Assembly (NCBI RefSeq): GCF_003014735.1
Contig: NZ_PYAX01000026.1
Span: forward strand, 1-64,000
DNA: 64,000 bases
From: Saccharothrix carnea
GTDB lineage: Bacteria > Actinomycetota > Actinomycetes > Mycobacteriales > Pseudonocardiaceae
Direction: 5' to 3'
Positions within the stretch are counted from its first letter, which is position 1; each line of letters begins with the position of its first letter. Under the pieces are notes generated by a model. The model did not search any database and had not been told where the DNA came from. It was given only the letters and a program-made list of their open reading frames with translations. The position numbers and the translations under genes are program-made. Shown here piece by piece: positions 53,674 through 63,822 of the stretch.

Positions 53674-55125
53674 GTGTACGCATCGGTCGTTGTCGTGGGC
53701 GCGGGACCGGCGGGTCTCATGCTGGCCGGCGAGCTGCGGCTGGCGGGCGTCGACGTGGTCGTGCTCGAACGGCTGCCCGAGCGCACCGGCGAGTCGCGGG
53801 GCATCGGGTTCACCATCCGCACGATGGAGGTGTTCGACCAGCGCGGCCTGCTGCCGCGGTTCGGCGGCATCCAGACCGGCACGTTCGGGCACTTCGGCGG
53901 CATCCCGCTGGACCTGGGCGTGCTCGGCGCGGCGCGGGAGTCGGCGAAGACCGTGCCGCAGTCGCGCACGGAGGCCGTGCTGGAGGGCTGGGTGCGCCGG
54001 CTGGGCGCGGACGTCCGGCGCGGCACCGAGCTCGTCGGGTTCGAGGAGGACGCGGACGGCGTCACCGTGCACGTCCGCGGCACGTCGGAGACGGTGCGCG
54101 CCCGCTACCTCGTCGGCTGCGACGGCGGCCGCAGCACGGTGCGCAAGCTGGCCGGGTTCGACTTCCCCGGCACGGACGCGACGACCGAGTTGCTCATGGC
54201 CGACGTGCGCGGCATCGAGATCGAGCCGCGGATGATCGGGGAGCAGGTGTCCGGCGGGATGGTGATGTCCGCCCGCCTGCCCGATGGCACCACCCGGGTC
54301 ATCGTGGGCGAGCGGGGCACCCCGCCGCGCCGCCGCACCGGCCCGCCGCCGTTCGCCGAGGTCGCGGAGGTCTGGAAGCGGCTGACCGACACCGACATCT
54401 CGCACGCCGAGCCGGTGTGGGTGAGCGCGTTCGGCGACGCCGCCCGGCAGGTCACCGAGTACCGGCGCGGCCGGGTGCTGCTCGCAGGCGACGCCGCCCA
54501 CGTGCACCTGCCCGCGGGCGGCCAGGGCATGAACACCGGCATCCAGGACGCGCTGAACCTGGGCTGGAAGCTCGCCGCCGTGGTCAACGGCACCGCGCCA
54601 CTGTCCCTTGTGGACACCTACCACGCCGAACGGCACGAGGTCGGCCGCCAACTGCTGGTCAACACCCGCGCGCAGAGCATGTTCATCCTCGGCGGCGCGG
54701 AGGTGTCGCCGCTGCGCGAGGTGCTGACCGAGCTGCTGCGCTACCCCGAGGTGGAACGCCACCTCGCCGCGCGGGTGAGCGGCCTGGACATCCGCTACGA
54801 CGTCGGCGGCGGCGCGAACCCGCTGCTCGGCCTGCGGATGCCCCACCTGGACCTGACCCGCGGCAACCGCCGGACCAGCAGCACGGAGCTGCTGCGCCGG
54901 GGCCGCGGCGTCCTGCTCGACCTGGCGGACAACGCCGTCCTGCGCCGGAGGGCGGCTCCCTGGGCCGACCGGATCGACGTCGTCACCGCGACCGCGGCCG
55001 ACGACCTCCCCGGCGGGACCACGGCGGTCCTCGTCCGGCCCGACGGCCACGTGGCCTGGGCCGCGCCGGGCAGTCACCACGACCTGCCGACCGCCCTGGA
55101 CCGCTGGTTCGGGCCGACCGGCTGA
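53674..55125 (+). CDS. FAD-dependent aromatic polyketide oxygenase (PgaE/UrdE-like)
   Basis: 483 aa. N-terminal Rossmann FAD motif 'VVVGAGPAGLMLAGEL', '[17 protein letters not shown]' (DG motif) and '[35 protein letters not shown]' (GD motif), with the C-terminal thioredoxin-like domain of this hydroxylase class. GTG 53674 is chosen (GGAGG with 5 bp spacing); ATG 53644 overlapping the upstream stop (ATGA) is in frame 10 codons earlier. The first-oxygenase position in a PgaE-F-A-B-C-D-L-M-like order suggests C-12 hydroxylation of the angucycline scaffold (inference by synteny). Confidence 0.9.
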   Translation: MYASVVVVGAGPAGLMLAGELRLAGVDVVVLERLPERTGESRGIGFTIRTMEVFDQRGLLPRFGGIQTGTFGHFGGIPLDLGVLGAARESAKTVPQSRTEAVLEGWVRRLGADVRRGTELVGFEEDADGVTVHVRGTSETVRARYLVGCDGGRSTVRKLAGFDFPGTDATTELLMADVRGIEIEPRMIGEQVSGGMVMSARLPDGTTRVIVGERGTPPRRRTGPPPFAEVAEVWKRLTDTDISHAEPVWVSAFGDAARQVTEYRRGRVLLAGDAAHVHLPAGGQGMNTGIQDALNLGWKLAAVVNGTAPLSLVDTYHAERHEVGRQLLVNTRAQSMFILGGAEVSPLREVLTELLRYPEVERHLAARVSGLDIRYDVGGGANPLLGLRMPHLDLTRGNRRTSSTELLRRGRGVLLDLADNAVLRRRAAPWADRIDVVTATAADDLPGGTTAVLVRPDGHVAWAAPGSHHDLPTALDRWFGPTG

Positions 55126-55141
55126 CGCAGGAGGAGGAGCG

Positions 55142-55468
55142 ATGCACAGCACCTTGATCGTGGCACGGATGGACCCCGGATCCGCGGGCGACGTGGCCGC
55201 GCTGTTCCGGGAGTTCGACCAGAGCGACATGCCGGGCCTCATGGGCACCCGGCGGCGCCAGCTCTTCCACTACCGCGGCCTGTACTTCCACCTGCAGGAC
55301 TTCGACGAGGACCACGGCGGCGAGCGCATCGAGGACGCCAAGGGCGACCCGCGCTTCGTCCGGATCAGCGACGACCTCAAGCCGTTCATCGAGGCCTACG
55401 ACCCGAAGACGTGGCGCTCGCCCGCGGACGCGATGGCGAGCCGGTTCTACCACTGGAGCACACCGTGA
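55142..55468 (+). CDS. Polyketide cyclase (TcmI/PgaF-type)
   Basis: 108 aa, typical length of TcmI-type cyclases. '[51 protein letters not shown]' and '[37 protein letters not shown]' match the family. It closes the later rings of the polyketide. SD AGGAGGAG lies 4 bp before ATG 55142. Its stop overlaps the KS-alpha start (GTGA). Confidence 0.93.
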   Translation: MHSTLIVARMDPGSAGDVAALFREFDQSDMPGLMGTRRRQLFHYRGLYFHLQDFDEDHGGERIEDAKGDPRFVRISDDLKPFIEAYDPKTWRSPADAMASRFYHWSTP

Positions 55469-56736
55469 CCAACCGTCGAGTGGTGATCACGGGGGTAGGT
55501 GTCACCGCCCCCGGCACACCGGGCGTGAAGAGTTTCTGGGACCTGCTCACCGCGGGTCGCACCGCCACCCGCCGCATCTCGTTCTTCGACCCGTCGCCGT
55601 TCCGCTCGCAGGTGGCGGCCGAGGTCGACTTCGACGCCGAGCTGCACGGCCTGAGCCCGCAGGAGATCCGGCGGATGGACCGGGCCGCCCAGTTCGCCGT
55701 CGTCACGGCCCGCCAGGCGGTGGAGGACAGCGGGCTGGAGTTCTCCTCGGTCGACCCCGACCGGGTCGGCGTGACCATCGGCAGCGCGGTCGGCGCCACG
55801 ATGGGCCTGGACGAGGAGTACCGGACGGTCAGCGACGGCGGCAGGCTGGAGCTGGTCGACCACCGGTACGCCGTGCCGCACCTGTACAACTACCTCGCGC
55901 CGAGCTCGTTCGCGACGGAGGTCGCCTGGGCGGTCGGCGCGGAGGGGCCGAGCACGGTCGTCTCCACCGGCTGCACGTCGGGCCTGGACGCGATCGGTTA
56001 CGCCACCGACGTGATCCGCGAGGGTTCGGCGGACGTGATGGTCGCGGGCGCCACCGACGCGCCGATCTCGCCGATCACGGTGGCCTGCTTCGACGCGATC
56101 AAGGCCACCACGCCGCGCAACGACGACCCGGAGCACGCCTCGCGGCCGTTCGACGCGAGCCGCAACGGGTTCGTGCTCGGCGAGGGCGCGGCGGTGTTCG
56201 TGCTGGAGGAGCTGGAGAGCGCCCGCGCCCGCGGCGCGAAGGTGTACGCCGAGGTCGCCGGGTACGCGACGCGCTCCAACGCGTTCCACATGACCGGCCT
56301 CAAGCCCGATGGCCGGGAGATGGCCGAGGCGATCCGGGTGGCGCTGGCGCAGGCGCGGCTCAACCCGGAGGACATCGACTACGTCAACGCGCACGGCTCC
56401 GGCACCCGGCAGAACGACCGGCACGAGACGGCGGCGTTCAAGCGCAGCCTCGGCGAGCACGCCTACCGCGTGCCGGTCAGCTCGATCAAGTCCATGGTCG
56501 GGCACTCGCTCGGCGCGATCGGCTCGATCGAGGTGGCCGCGTCGGTGCTGGCCATGCAGCACGACGTGGTGCCGCCCACGGCGAACCTGCACACACCGGA
56601 CCCGGAGTGCGACCTGGACTACGTGCCGCTGGTGGCCCGCGACTGGCGGACCGACGCGGTGCTGTCGGTCGGCAGCGGGTTCGGCGGCTTCCAGAGCGCC
56701 GTGGTGCTCGCCGACCCGGGGCTGGTGCGGTCGTGA
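55465..56736 (+). CDS. Type II PKS ketosynthase alpha (KS-alpha)
   Basis: 423 aa, GTG 55465 overlapping the cyclase stop. '[14 protein letters not shown]' start, active-site Cys170 in '[16 protein letters not shown]', His residues in 'VNAHGSGT' and '[13 protein letters not shown]' complete the Cys-His-His triad. It carries out chain elongation of ACP-bound malonyl units with the KS-beta encoded next (GTGA overlap, 56733-56736). Confidence 0.97.
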   Translation: MTNRRVVITGVGVTAPGTPGVKSFWDLLTAGRTATRRISFFDPSPFRSQVAAEVDFDAELHGLSPQEIRRMDRAAQFAVVTARQAVEDSGLEFSSVDPDRVGVTIGSAVGATMGLDEEYRTVSDGGRLELVDHRYAVPHLYNYLAPSSFATEVAWAVGAEGPSTVVSTGCTSGLDAIGYATDVIREGSADVMVAGATDAPISPITVACFDAIKATTPRNDDPEHASRPFDASRNGFVLGEGAAVFVLEELESARARGAKVYAEVAGYATRSNAFHMTGLKPDGREMAEAIRVALAQARLNPEDIDYVNAHGSGTRQNDRHETAAFKRSLGEHAYRVPVSSIKSMVGHSLGAIGSIEVAASVLAMQHDVVPPTANLHTPDPECDLDYVPLVARDWRTDAVLSVGSGFGGFQSAVVLADPGLVRS

Positions 56737-57947
56737 GCGTCGTGGTGACGGGCCTGGGCGTGGCCGCGCCGACCGGGCTCGGTGTGGACGCCTACTGGGC
56801 CAACACCCTGGCGGGCGTCGGCGCGCTGGACCGGATCTCCCGGTTCGACCCGTCCGGCTACCCGGCCCGGCTCGCGGGCGAGATCCGCGACTTCGTCGAC
56901 GAGGACCACCTGCCGGGCAGGCTGCTGCCGCAGACCGACCGGATGACCAGGCTCGCGCTGGTGGCCGCCGACTGGGCGTTCGCCGACGCCGAGCTGACGC
57001 CGTCCGACCTGCCCGACTACGACATCGGCGTGATCACCGCCAGCCACTCGGGCGGTTTCGAGTTCGGCCAGAACGAGCTGCGGGCGCTGTGGAGCAAGGG
57101 CGGCCAGTACGTCAGCGCCTACCAGTCGTTCGCCTGGTTCTACGCGGTGAACAGCGGCCAGATCTCCATCCGCAACGGGCTGCGCGGCCCGAGCAGCGTG
57201 GTGGTGAGCGACCAGGCGGGCGGCCTGGACGCGGTGGCGCAGGCCCGCCGCCAGATCCGCAACGGCACGTCGGTGGTGCTGGCGGGCGCGGTGGACGCGT
57301 CGATCTGCCCGTGGGGCTGGGTCGCGCAGCTCACCAGCGGCCGGCTCAGCGAGCACGACGACCCGCGGCGCGCGTACCTGCCGTTCGACGAGGACGCCGC
57401 CGGCCACGTGCCGGGCGAGGGCGGCGCGCTGCTGGTGCTGGAGGACGGCGCGCACGCCGCCGCCCGCGGTGCCCGCGTCTACGGCGAGATCGCCGGTCAC
57501 GCGTCCACGATGGACCCGGCGCCGGGACGTGACCGAGCGCCGACGTTGCAGAAGGCGATCCAGCGCGCGTTGGCCGACGCGGGCGCGGTGGCCGACGAGA
57601 TCGGCGTGGTGTTCGCCGACGCCGCCGCGGTGCCGGAGCTGGACCGGGCCGAGGCGGAGGCGATCACCAAGGTCTTCGGCCCGCGCGGGGTGCCGGTCAC
57701 GGCACCGAAGACCGGGACCGGGCGGCTGTACTCCGGTGCCGCGCCGCTGGACCTGGCCGCCGCGCTGCTGTCGCTGCGCGAGGGCCTGATCCCGCCCACG
57801 GTCAACACCCGCCCGTCCGAGCGCTACGAGCTGGACCTGGTCACGGGCGAGCCGCGCCGCGCGCACCCGCGTGCCGCGCTGGTGGTCGCGCGCGGCCACG
57901 GCGGGTTCAACTCCGCGGTGGTCCTGCGCGCACCGGACCCGTCCTGA
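56733..57947 (+). CDS. Type II PKS chain length factor (KS-beta)
   Basis: 404 aa, GTG 56733 overlapping the KS-alpha stop. The KS fold has the active-site Cys replaced by Gln161 ('[15 protein letters not shown]'), the diagnostic of CLF proteins. It pairs with KS-alpha and sets chain length, probably decaketide given the angucycline-type gene set. Confidence 0.96.
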   Translation: MSVVVTGLGVAAPTGLGVDAYWANTLAGVGALDRISRFDPSGYPARLAGEIRDFVDEDHLPGRLLPQTDRMTRLALVAADWAFADAELTPSDLPDYDIGVITASHSGGFEFGQNELRALWSKGGQYVSAYQSFAWFYAVNSGQISIRNGLRGPSSVVVSDQAGGLDAVAQARRQIRNGTSVVLAGAVDASICPWGWVAQLTSGRLSEHDDPRRAYLPFDEDAAGHVPGEGGALLVLEDGAHAAARGARVYGEIAGHASTMDPAPGRDRAPTLQKAIQRALADAGAVADEIGVVFADAAAVPELDRAEAEAITKVFGPRGVPVTAPKTGTGRLYSGAAPLDLAAALLSLREGLIPPTVNTRPSERYELDLVTGEPRRAHPRAALVVARGHGGFNSAVVLRAPDPS

Positions 57948-57968
57948 GACTTGCCGAGAGGATCCACC

Positions 57969-58232
57969 ATGTCCGCGAAGTTCACCATCGACGACCTGAA
58001 ACGCATCCTCCGCGAGGGCGCCGGCACCGACGAGACCGTCGACCTCGACGGCGACATCGCCGGGAGCGACTTCGAGGAGCTGGGCTACGAGTCGCTGGCG
58101 CTGCTGGAGACCGGCAGCCGCATCGAGCGCGAGTACGGCATCTCCCTGGACGAGGACGCGCTGGCCGACGCGCGCACACCCGCCGCCCTGGTCGACCTCG
58201 TCAACTCCCACCTCGCCGCCCGAGCGGTCTGA
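57969..58232 (+). CDS. Acyl carrier protein of the type II PKS
   Basis: 87 aa, ATG 57969 with GAGAGGA upstream. Phosphopantetheine attachment Ser42 lies in 'EELGYESLALLE'. Helical ACP fold with 'SAKFTIDDLKRILREGAG' N-terminus and 'PAALVDLVNSHL' C-terminus. Confidence 0.96.
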   Translation: MSAKFTIDDLKRILREGAGTDETVDLDGDIAGSDFEELGYESLALLETGSRIEREYGISLDEDALADARTPAALVDLVNSHLAARAV

Positions 58233-58252
58233 GCGGCCTCCGGCCGGAAGGA

Positions 58253-59041
58253 ATGACCATGACGGACAACGGAAAGGTCGCGCTGGTCACCGGCGCGACG
58301 AGCGGTATCGGCCTGGCCACCGCGCGGTTGCTCGCCGAGCAGGGGCACCGGGTCTTCCTGTGCGCCCGCGGTGAGGAAGCGCTGGTGCGCACCATCAAGG
58401 AACTGCAGGACGACGGCCTGGACGTGGACGGCACGACCGGCGACGTGCGGGAGAAGGCCGACATCGCCCGCGTCGTGCGGGCCGCCGTGGACCGCTACGG
58501 CCCGATCGACGTGCTGGTCAACAACGCGGGCCGCAGCGGCGGCGGCGTGACCGCAGACCTCGACGACGACCTGTGGCTCGACGTCATCGCGACCAACCTC
58601 ACCAGCGTCTTCCTGGTCACCCGCGAGGTGCTCAACACCGGTGGCATGCGGCGCAAGGACCGCGGCCGGATCATCAACATCGCCTCCACCGCGGGCAAGC
58701 AGGGCGTGGTGCTGGGCGCCCCGTACTCGGCGTCCAAGCACGGCGTCGTCGGTTTCACCAAGGCCCTGGGCAACGAGCTGGCGCCGACCGGCATCACGGT
58801 CAACGCCGTGTGCCCCGGATACGTGGAAACGCCGATGGCGCAACGGGTCCGGCAGGGCTACGCGGCGGCGTACCAGACCTCCGAGGAGGCGATCATGGAG
58901 AAGTTCACCGCCAAGATCCCCCTCGGCCGGTACTCCACGCCCGAGGAGGTGGCGGGCCTGGTCGGCTACCTGGCCTCGGACACCGCCGCGTCGATCACCT
59001 CGCAGGCGCTCAACGTCTGCGGCGGCCTGGGCAACTTCTGA
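58253..59041 (+). CDS. Type II PKS C9-ketoreductase (SDR)
   Basis: 262 aa SDR: 'KVALVTGATSGIGLATARLL' NADP motif, catalytic Ser145, Tyr158 and Lys162 ('YSASKHG'). The 'NNAGRSGGGVT' segment corresponds to the actinorhodin KR Pro-Gly-Gly loop, here Ser-Gly-Gly. It reduces the C9 ketone of the nascent polyketide. ATG 58253 follows GGAAGGA. Confidence 0.94.
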   Translation: MTMTDNGKVALVTGATSGIGLATARLLAEQGHRVFLCARGEEALVRTIKELQDDGLDVDGTTGDVREKADIARVVRAAVDRYGPIDVLVNNAGRSGGGVTADLDDDLWLDVIATNLTSVFLVTREVLNTGGMRRKDRGRIINIASTAGKQGVVLGAPYSASKHGVVGFTKALGNELAPTGITVNAVCPGYVETPMAQRVRQGYAAAYQTSEEAIMEKFTAKIPLGRYSTPEEVAGLVGYLASDTAASITSQALNVCGGLGNF

Positions 59042-59066
59042 GCAGCACCGACCGGGGAGGACACCC

Positions 59067-60011
59067 ATGACCGGATTTCCCGTCCGCGAGGTCGAGCACG
59101 AGATCACCGTGCAGGCACCGCCCGCGGACGTCTACCGCATGCTCGCCGAGGTGGAGAACTGGCCCAGGCTGTTCCCGCCCTCGGTGTACGTCGACTACCT
59201 GGAGCGCGAGGGCGACAGCGAGCGCATCCGGATCTGGGCGACGGCCAACGGCGAGCCCAAGAACTGGACCTCGCGCCGCGAGCTGGACCCGGACAACCTG
59301 CGCATCACGTTCGCCCAGGAGGTGTCGTCGCCGCCGGTGGCGGAGATGAGCGGCACCTGGGTCATCGAGCCGCAGGGCGAGCAGACCCGGTTGCGCCTGC
59401 TGCACACCTACCGCGCGATCGACGACGACCCCGAGGGCCTGGAGTGGATCGACGAGGCGGTGGACCGCAACAGCAAGGCGGAGCTGCCGTCGTTGAAGGC
59501 CAACGTCGAGCTGGCCACCCGGACCGCGGAGCTGACGCTGTCCTTCGTGGACTCCGTCACGATCGACGGCGCCGCCAAGGACGTCTACGACTTCGTCAAC
59601 GACGCGGGCCGGTGGACCGAGCGCCTGCCGCACGTGGCGTCGGTGACGTTGACCGAGGACACGCCGGGCCTGCAGGTGCTGCGGATGGAGACGCTCACCA
59701 AGGACGGCTCGTCGCACACCACCGAGTCGGTCCGGGTCTGCTTCCCGCACCACAAGATCGCCTACAAGCAGACCACCCTGCCCGCGCTGATGGCCCTGCA
59801 CACCGGGTACTGGACGTTCGAGGAGGACGGCGACGGGGTCACCACGGCGTCGTCCCAGCACACGGTGATCATCAACGCGGACAACATCGCCAAGGTGCTC
59901 GGCCCGGACGCGGGCGTCGCGGAGGCGCGGACGTTCATCCGGGACGCGCTCGGCAACAACAGCCGGGCGACGCTCAACCACGCCAAGGCCTACGCGGAAG
60001 CGCGGCGCTGA
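59067..60011 (+). CDS. Di-domain aromatase/cyclase (PgaL/UrdL-like)
   Basis: 314 aa, two START/SRPBCC domains: N-terminal 'REVEHEITVQAPPADVYRMLAEVENWPRLFPPSVYVDYLERE' and C-terminal 'LSFVDSVTIDGAAKDVYDFVNDAGRWTERLPHVASVTLTED'. Di-domain ARO/CYC enzymes aromatise the first ring of C9-reduced polyketides. SD GGGGAGG before ATG 59067. Confidence 0.94.
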   Translation: MTGFPVREVEHEITVQAPPADVYRMLAEVENWPRLFPPSVYVDYLEREGDSERIRIWATANGEPKNWTSRRELDPDNLRITFAQEVSSPPVAEMSGTWVIEPQGEQTRLRLLHTYRAIDDDPEGLEWIDEAVDRNSKAELPSLKANVELATRTAELTLSFVDSVTIDGAAKDVYDFVNDAGRWTERLPHVASVTLTEDTPGLQVLRMETLTKDGSSHTTESVRVCFPHHKIAYKQTTLPALMALHTGYWTFEEDGDGVTTASSQHTVIINADNIAKVLGPDAGVAEARTFIRDALGNNSRATLNHAKAYAEARR

Positions 60012-60015
60012 CGCG

Positions 60016-61959
60016 ATGGACACCGACGTCGTCGTGGTCGGGGCGGGTCCGGTCGGACTGCTGCTCGCGGGCGACCTGTGCGCGGGTGGCGCGCGGGTCA
60101 CCGTGCTGGAGCGGCTGACCGTGCCCACCACCGAGTCGCGCGCCTCGACCCTGCACGCCCGCACCATGGACGTGCTGGCCGAGCGCGGCGTGCTGGAGGT
60201 GCTCGGCGAACTGCCGTCGGGCGGCCCCGGCCACTTCGGCGGCATCCGGCTCGACCTCACCGCGGCCGACCCCGGCCACCGCTTCGCCGGGCAGTGGAAG
60301 TGCCCGCAGGCCGTGCTGGAGCAGGTGCTCGGCGACCGTGCGGTCCGGCTGGGCGCGCGGGTGCTGCGCGGACGGGAGCTGACCGACCTCGGCCGGCACG
60401 AGGACCACGTCGTCGCGGTATCCGGGACCGACCGGATCTCCGCCGCCTACCTGGTCGGCTGCGACGGTGAAGAGAGCAGCGTGCGGGTGCTCGCCGGGTT
60501 CGACTTCCCCGGCGAGGACGCCACGCTGGAGATGCTGAGGGCCGACGTCGAGGGCCTCGACATCCCGGACCGGCGGTTCGAGCGGCACCCGGACGGCCTG
60601 GCCACGGCCCACCGCTGGCCGGACGGCAGCACCCGGGTGATGGTGCACGTGTTCGGCACGACACCGTCGCCGCGCACCGGGCCGCCGACGTTCGGGGAGG
60701 TCGTCGAGGCGTGGGCGAAGGTCACCGGCGAGGACATCGGCGGCGGCCGGCCGACGTGGCTCAACGCGTTCGGCAACACCCGCCGCCAGGCCGCGACCTA
60801 CCGCCGAGGCCGGGTGCTGCTCGCGGGTGACGCCGCGCACCGGCAGATGCCGGTCGGCGGCCAGGCGCTCAACCTCGGCCTGCAGGACGCCGCCGAACTC
60901 GGGCAGCGGCTGCTCGCCCGGCTCGCGGGCGGCGACGACGGGCCGCTGGAGCGGTACGACGCCGTGCGGCGCGCCGTGGGCGCACGGACCTTGACCAACA
61001 TCCAGGCGCAGGCGCTGCTGCTGCTCGGCGGGCCCGAGGTGGAGCCGCTGCGCGAGGTCTTCGGCGAGCTGATGCGGTTCGACGCCGTGCGGGCGCACCT
61101 CGCCGGGATGGTCAGCGGCCTCGACACGCCGAGGGCGAGCGGCCTCGACACGCCACCCGGGCCACGGGACACACCTCAGGAGAGGACCACGATGGGCAAG
61201 CTCGAAGGCAAGACCGCGCTGGTCACCGGCGCCAGCCGGGGCATCGGACGGGCCACCGCGCAGCGGCTGGCCGAGGAGGGCGCGCTGGTCGCCGTCCACT
61301 ACGCGAGCAACGACGAGGCGGCGGCCGAGACCGTCGCGCTGATCGAGAAGGACGGCGGCCGGGCGTTCGCCGTGCGCGCCGAACTCGGCGTGCCCGGTGA
61401 CGTGCACGAGCTGTTCCTCGGCCTGGAGCAGGGTCTGCGCGAACGCACCGGCACCACGACGTTGGACATCGTGGTGAACAACGCGGCGGCGCAGACCGCG
61501 GCGGGCCTCGCGCCGGAGGACGTGACGCCGGAGGACTTCGACCGGCTGATGGCGGTCAACGCCAAGGCGCCGTTCTTCATCGTGCAGCGCGCTTCGTCGC
61601 AGCTGGCCGACAACGGCCGGATCATCAACATCTCGTCCGGCGTCACGCGGGTCGCGAACCCCGAGCAGCTGGCGTACTCGATGAGCAAGGGCGCGATCGA
61701 GCAGCTGTCGCTGCACATGGCGCGCCACCTGGCGCCGCGCGGCATCACGGTGAACAGCGTCGCACCGGGCATCACCGACAACGGCAGCCCGGTGTTCGAC
61801 GTGCCGGAGATCGTCGAGGCGATGTCGCAGCTGTCGGCGTTCAAGCAGGTCGCGAAGGCGCAGGACGTGGCGAACGTGGTGGCGTTCCTGGCCACCGAGG
61901 ACGCGCGCTGGATCACCGGCGCGTTCATCGACGCCAGCGGCGGCACCCTGCTGGGCTGA
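60016..61959 (+). CDS. FAD oxygenase-SDR fusion (PgaM/UrdM-like)
   Basis: 647 aa natural fusion. Residues 1 to ~380: FAD monooxygenase ('[17 protein letters not shown]', '[22 protein letters not shown]', '[27 protein letters not shown]'), apparently without the full C-terminal thioredoxin-like domain. Residues 393-647: SDR ('[19 protein letters not shown]', 'VNNAA', '[12 protein letters not shown]'). The same organisation occurs in PgaM and UrdM of angucycline pathways, where the oxygenase part modifies ring B and the reductase reduces the C-6 ketone. An internal ATG at 61192 with its own SD could make a free reductase. ATG 60016 is 4 bp after the aromatase stop. Confidence 0.93.
   Translation: MDTDVVVVGAGPVGLLLAGDLCAGGARVTVLERLTVPTTESRASTLHARTMDVLAERGVLEVLGELPSGGPGHFGGIRLDLTAADPGHRFAGQWKCPQAVLEQVLGDRAVRLGARVLRGRELTDLGRHEDHVVAVSGTDRISAAYLVGCDGEESSVRVLAGFDFPGEDATLEMLRADVEGLDIPDRRFERHPDGLATAHRWPDGSTRVMVHVFGTTPSPRTGPPTFGEVVEAWAKVTGEDIGGGRPTWLNAFGNTRRQAATYRRGRVLLAGDAAHRQMPVGGQALNLGLQDAAELGQRLLARLAGGDDGPLERYDAVRRAVGARTLTNIQAQALLLLGGPEVEPLREVFGELMRFDAVRAHLAGMVSGLDTPRASGLDTPPGPRDTPQERTTMGKLEGKTALVTGASRGIGRATAQRLAEEGALVAVHYASNDEAAAETVALIEKDGGRAFAVRAELGVPGDVHELFLGLEQGLRERTGTTTLDIVVNNAAAQTAAGLAPEDVTPEDFDRLMAVNAKAPFFIVQRASSQLADNGRIINISSGVTRVANPEQLAYSMSKGAIEQLSLHMARHLAPRGITVNSVAPGITDNGSPVFDVPEIVEAMSQLSAFKQVAKAQDVANVVAFLATEDARWITGAFIDASGGTLLG
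61178..61194 (+). promoter_or_regulatory. Internal ribosome binding site for a separate reductase
   Basis: CAGGAGAGG (61177-61185) precedes the in-frame ATG 61192 by about 6-7 bp, exactly at the oxygenase-SDR junction (codon 393). In pgaM an internal start producing the free reductase, which associates with the full-length protein, has been described; this site has the right position for the same. Confidence 0.65.
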
Positions 61960-61972
61960 GATCGGGGGAAGC

Positions 61973-63544
61973 ATGACGACAGTCCGGGAACCGGAGACGC
62001 ACGTCGACCGGATCGGCGAACTGGCCGCGGTGAAGGAGCTGACCAGGGTCGGCCCCGACCCGCGCGCCACCGAACGCCAGCACGCCAAGGGCAAGCTCAC
62101 CGCGTACGAGCGGATCGAGCTGCTGTTGGACAAGGGCTCGTTCAGCGAGCTGGAGCCGTTGCGGCGGCACCGCGCCACCGGGTTCGGCCTGGAGGCCAAG
62201 CGCCCGCACGGCGACGGCGTGGTGGCCGGGTGGGGCACGGTGGACGGACGCCGGGTGTTCGTCTACGCGCACGACTTCCGCGCGTTCGGCGGCGCGCTCG
62301 GCGAGGCGCACGCCCAGAAGATCCACAAGGTGATGGACCTGGCCATCGCGGCGGGCGCGCCCCTGGTGTCGCTCAACGACGGCGCGGGCGCGCGCATCCA
62401 GGAAGGCGTGTCGGCGCTCGCGGGCTACGGCGGGATCTTCCAGCGCAACGTGCGCGCGTCCGGGGTGATCCCGCAGATCAGCGTGATGCTGGGGCCGTGC
62501 GCCGGTGGTGCCGCGTACTCGCCCGCGTTGACCGACTTCGTGTTCATGGTGCGCGACATCTCGCAGATGTTCATCACCGGGCCGGACGTGGTCCGCACGG
62601 TGACCGGTGAAGAGATCTCGATGGACGGGCTCGGCGGCGCGGAGGTGCACGGCGGCACGTCCGGGGTGGCGCACTTCGTCTACGACGACGAGGAGAGCTG
62701 CCTGGCCGACGTGCGACTGCTGCTGTCCATGCTGCCCGCCAACAACCGCGAGCTGCCGCCCGTCGTGCGCGGTGACGACCCGGTGGACCGGCCCGGTGAC
62801 GGGCTGCTCGACCTGGTTCCGGTGGACGGCAGCCGGTCCTACGACGTGCGGGACGTGATCGAGGAGATCGTGGACGACGGGCACCACTTCGAGGTGCACG
62901 CGCTGTGGGCGCCGAACCTGGTGTGCTCGTTCGCCCGGCTGGACGGGCAGCTGGTCGGGATCGTGGCGAGCCAGCCGTCGGCGTTGGCGGGCGTGCTGGA
63001 CATCCGGGCGAGCGAGAAGGGCGCGCGGTTCGTCCAGTTCTGCGACTCGTTCAACATCCCGCTGCTGACCCTGGTCGACGTGCCGGGCTTCCTGCCCGGG
63101 GTGGACCAGGAGCACGACGGCATCATCCGGCGCGGTGCGAAGCTGCTGTACGCGTACTGCAACGCCACCGTGCCGCGGGTGTCGGTGGTGCTGCGGAAGG
63201 CTTACGGCGGCGCGTACATCGTGATGGACTCGCGCTCGATCGGCGCGGACGTCGCGTACGCGTGGCCCACCAACGAGATCGCGGTGATGGGCGCGGAGGC
63301 GGCGGCGGACGTCGTGTTCCGGCGGGAGATCGCCGCGTCGCCCGATCCCGCGCGGACCAGGCAGGAGAAGATCGCCCGGTACCGCGAGGAACTGGTCCAC
63401 CCGTTCTACGCGGCCGAGCGCGGCCTGGTGGACGACGTGATCGACCCGCGCCGCACCCGCGAGGTGCTCGTGCGGACGTTCGCGATGCTGGAGACCAAGG
63501 ACGCCGACCTGCCGCGCCGCAAGCACGGCAACCCACCGCAATGA
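61973..63544 (+). CDS. Acyl-CoA carboxylase beta subunit (carboxyltransferase)
   Basis: 523 aa. Typical actinobacterial AccB/PccB sequence: 'RQHAKGKLTAYERIELLLDKGSFSELE', 'SLNDGAGARIQEGVSALAGYGGIFQRN', 'GPCAGGAAYSPALTDFVFMV', 'TLVDVPGFLPGVDQEHDGIIRRGAKLLYAYCNATVP', 'YGGAYIVMDS'. It transfers the carboxyl group from biotin to acetyl- or propionyl-CoA. SD GGGGGAAG before ATG 61973. Partner alpha subunit at 51908, epsilon at 63541 (ATGA overlap). Confidence 0.95.
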   Translation: MTTVREPETHVDRIGELAAVKELTRVGPDPRATERQHAKGKLTAYERIELLLDKGSFSELEPLRRHRATGFGLEAKRPHGDGVVAGWGTVDGRRVFVYAHDFRAFGGALGEAHAQKIHKVMDLAIAAGAPLVSLNDGAGARIQEGVSALAGYGGIFQRNVRASGVIPQISVMLGPCAGGAAYSPALTDFVFMVRDISQMFITGPDVVRTVTGEEISMDGLGGAEVHGGTSGVAHFVYDDEESCLADVRLLLSMLPANNRELPPVVRGDDPVDRPGDGLLDLVPVDGSRSYDVRDVIEEIVDDGHHFEVHALWAPNLVCSFARLDGQLVGIVASQPSALAGVLDIRASEKGARFVQFCDSFNIPLLTLVDVPGFLPGVDQEHDGIIRRGAKLLYAYCNATVPRVSVVLRKAYGGAYIVMDSRSIGADVAYAWPTNEIAVMGAEAAADVVFRREIAASPDPARTRQEKIARYREELVHPFYAAERGLVDDVIDPRRTREVLVRTFAMLETKDADLPRRKHGNPPQ

Positions 63545-63807
63545 CGTCCGCGCACAGGCACGCCCCCGCGGACCGCGCCGCCGCCCTGGGCGATGAGACG
63601 GCGGCGACGGGTGACCCACAGCCCGGACTGCTGCTGCGCGTCGAGAAGGGCGAACCCGACGCGGTGGAGCTGGCGGCGTTGGCCGCCGTCCTCCAACGGC
63701 GGGTGGCGGCGGTCGCCGTGGCGGAAGAGGCACCCCGGCGGTCGGCGCGGTGGCGCAGGCCCGAGCGCGTCGCGGGCTTCGCGGGCGCGCGCACCTGGCG
63801 TAACTGA
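63541..63807 (+). CDS. Acyl-CoA carboxylase epsilon subunit
   Basis: 88 aa, ATG 63541 overlapping the beta-subunit stop (ATGA). The diagnostic motif of epsilon subunits is visible: 'LLLRVEKGEPDAVELAALAAVLQRRVAA', followed by a basic tail ('PRRSARWRRPERVAGFAGARTWRN'). Epsilon subunits are specific to actinobacterial carboxylases and bind the beta hexamer, raising activity. Confidence 0.88.
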   Translation: MTSAHRHAPADRAAALGDETAATGDPQPGLLLRVEKGEPDAVELAALAAVLQRRVAAVAVAEEAPRRSARWRRPERVAGFAGARTWRN

Positions 63808-63822
63808 CCAAGGAGACCCGGT

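Noticed and set aside
60016-61959. Oxygenase-SDR fusion as an assembly error
   Set aside because: The same fusion is known in PgaM/UrdM proteins, and the junction carries a proper internal RBS.
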